NCBI GenBank assembly: GCA_947565475.1
Contig: CANOGI010000117.1
Coordinates: 1-7,019, forward strand
Direction of reading: 5' to 3'
Source of the DNA: an uncultured Eubacteriaceae bacterium
Lineage (GTDB): Bacteria; Bacillota; Clostridia; Lachnospirales; CAG-274
DNA: 7,019 nucleotides
Positions 6,450 to 7,019 of the stretch are shown here, in pieces (position 1 is the first letter of the stretch; each line of letters opens with the position of its first letter). The notes beneath the pieces were generated by a model. The model saw nothing but the letters and a program-made list of their open reading frames with translations. It was not told the DNA's origin and did not search any database. The position numbers and the translations under genes are program-made.

Positions 6450-6455
6450 CCCCTT
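6450..6455 (-). promoter_or_regulatory. Ribosome binding site selecting the TTG start of the esterase
   Basis: AAGGGG (continuing as GTG) on the minus strand, 7 nt before TTG at 6442, in the 34-nt gap after the methylesterase stop. It supports the 345-residue protein over the longer reading from the ATG at 6541. Confidence 0.7.
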
Positions 6456-6476
6456 AAATAATATGGCGCGCCTAAT

Positions 6477-7019
6477 TCAAAATATAGGATTCCAATCTCC
6501 GAATATATTTTCCAAAGTATATTCCCTCGCCTCATCATCACTTAAAATATAAGTCCATTCTGCGATGCTGTTTTTATCAAAACCCTCGCCTTTTGAATTA
6601 TATTGGGCATAATAACATGTTTCACTTCTTTCCTCAAAATTTTTCCATTTACTGAATCCATTTTTATGTATATGCCCGCCCATATAACAATTCAAAAATA
6701 CCGTTTTAGCGAACTCACGCCAAGGCCTGCCGAGAAAATATGTTCCTTCTTTAGCCGAATCGGTAGTAAATTTACAATCCATAAACACATACCCAAATTT
6801 CATATTTTCCGCGGTACACGCCGCGGTATAATAACCGTTAATTTCTTTTCCTCTGTCAAGACCCTGTATCTCACAATTCTTAAATATAGCGATGGCTCCT
6901 CCAAAAATAAAGTCCACATCGCCCTCGATATAACAATCCTCAAAATACTGTCTGTTTACTCTTTCAGGTTCTTTTTTTATATCCTCGTGCATAGGAGCGG
7001 TCAAAAGAGTGTCCTGCCT
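6477..7019 (-). CDS. Pectin methylesterase, CE8 family (C-terminal 180 residues, N-terminus beyond window)
   Basis: The frame is open to the window edge, so the gene starts outside; its first visible residues are RQDTL, the conserved Gln-Asp-Thr-Leu motif of pectinesterases (Asp3 of the visible part, the likely general acid). It is followed by CYIEGDVDFIFGGA (29-42), holding the nucleophile Asp36 in the VDFIFG motif, and by YFLGRPWREFAKTVFLNC (94-111), holding the conserved Arg98 and Trp100. CE8 enzymes hydrolyse methyl esters of galacturonate on a right-handed beta-helix. The two catalytic aspartates are 33 residues apart against 21 in plant and Erwinia enzymes as I recall, so the intervening loop is 12 residues longer; I believe this is common in Firmicutes. 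The protein ends GDWNPIF. It is the first visible gene of the cluster. A signal peptide cannot be judged, so cytoplasmic versus secreted is open. Confidence 0.93.
   Translation of the reverse strand, partial: RQDTLLTAPMHEDIKKEPERVNRQYFEDCYIEGDVDFIFGGAIAIFKNCEIQGLDRGKEINGYYTAACTAENMKFGYVFMDCKFTTDSAKEGTYFLGRPWREFAKTVFLNCYMGGHIHKNGFSKWKNFEERSETCYYAQYNSKGEGFDKNSIAEWTYILSDDEAREYTLENIFGDWNPIF

Noticed and set aside
6465..6472. The GC-rich 8-base palindrome GGCGCGCC in the esterase/methylesterase spacer
   Set aside because: It is conspicuous in A+T-rich DNA but is a single short palindrome with no flanking symmetry or second copy, so no operator or attachment site can be claimed.
6443..6541. Longer esterase reading from the ATG at 6541 (378 residues)
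   Set aside because: The extra 33 residues overlap the end of the methylesterase gene, have no ribosome binding site, and do not look like an esterase N-terminus; the TTG at 6442 has AAGGGG at good spacing.

Overview
The window comes from a low-GC, Gram-positive-type bacterium, most likely an anaerobic member of the Clostridia. Three things point there: A+T-rich DNA, strong purine-rich ribosome binding sites (AGGAGG, AAGGGG, GGAGGGG) with some TTG start codons, and Cys-containing plant-polysaccharide enzymes without visible signal peptides. No rRNA or other taxonomic marker is present, so this placement is an inference.

All five recognisable genes lie on the minus strand and belong to pectin / rhamnogalacturonan breakdown. 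In transcription order (right to left) they are: the C-terminal part of a pectin methylesterase (CE8; 7019-6477, cut by the window edge); an alpha/beta-hydrolase probably acting as a carbohydrate esterase (6442-5405); a PcRGLX/YetA-like protein, predicted rhamnogalacturonan lyase (5408-3216, overlapping the esterase by a TTGA junction); a GH28 polygalacturonase-type enzyme (2936-1587); and the N-terminal 240 residues of a GH105 unsaturated uronyl hydrolase (720-1, cut by the window edge). Inferred joint role: the methylesterase and the second esterase strip ester decorations, the lyase-like protein and GH28 shorten the galacturonate-containing backbone, and GH105 removes the 4,5-unsaturated uronate left by lyase action. 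The four proteins whose N-termini are visible lack signal peptides, so this looks like cytoplasmic processing of imported oligosaccharides. No transporter or regulator is in view.

The first three genes are tightly packed (34 nt gap, then an overlap). The last two are separated by unusual spacers. The 279 nt gap at 2937-3215 and the 866 nt gene-free stretch at 721-1586 together carry three same-orientation copies of a repeat of about 145 nt (873-1017, 1344-1486, and a degenerate copy at 3075-3219). Each copy has a 10-bp hairpin with a 3-nt loop, and the two better copies show compensatory base changes in it. This is the most interesting unexplained signal in the window. A long, nearly perfect 21-bp inverted repeat (1107-1156) lies between copies 1 and 2 and is the best candidate for a transcription terminator ahead of GH105.
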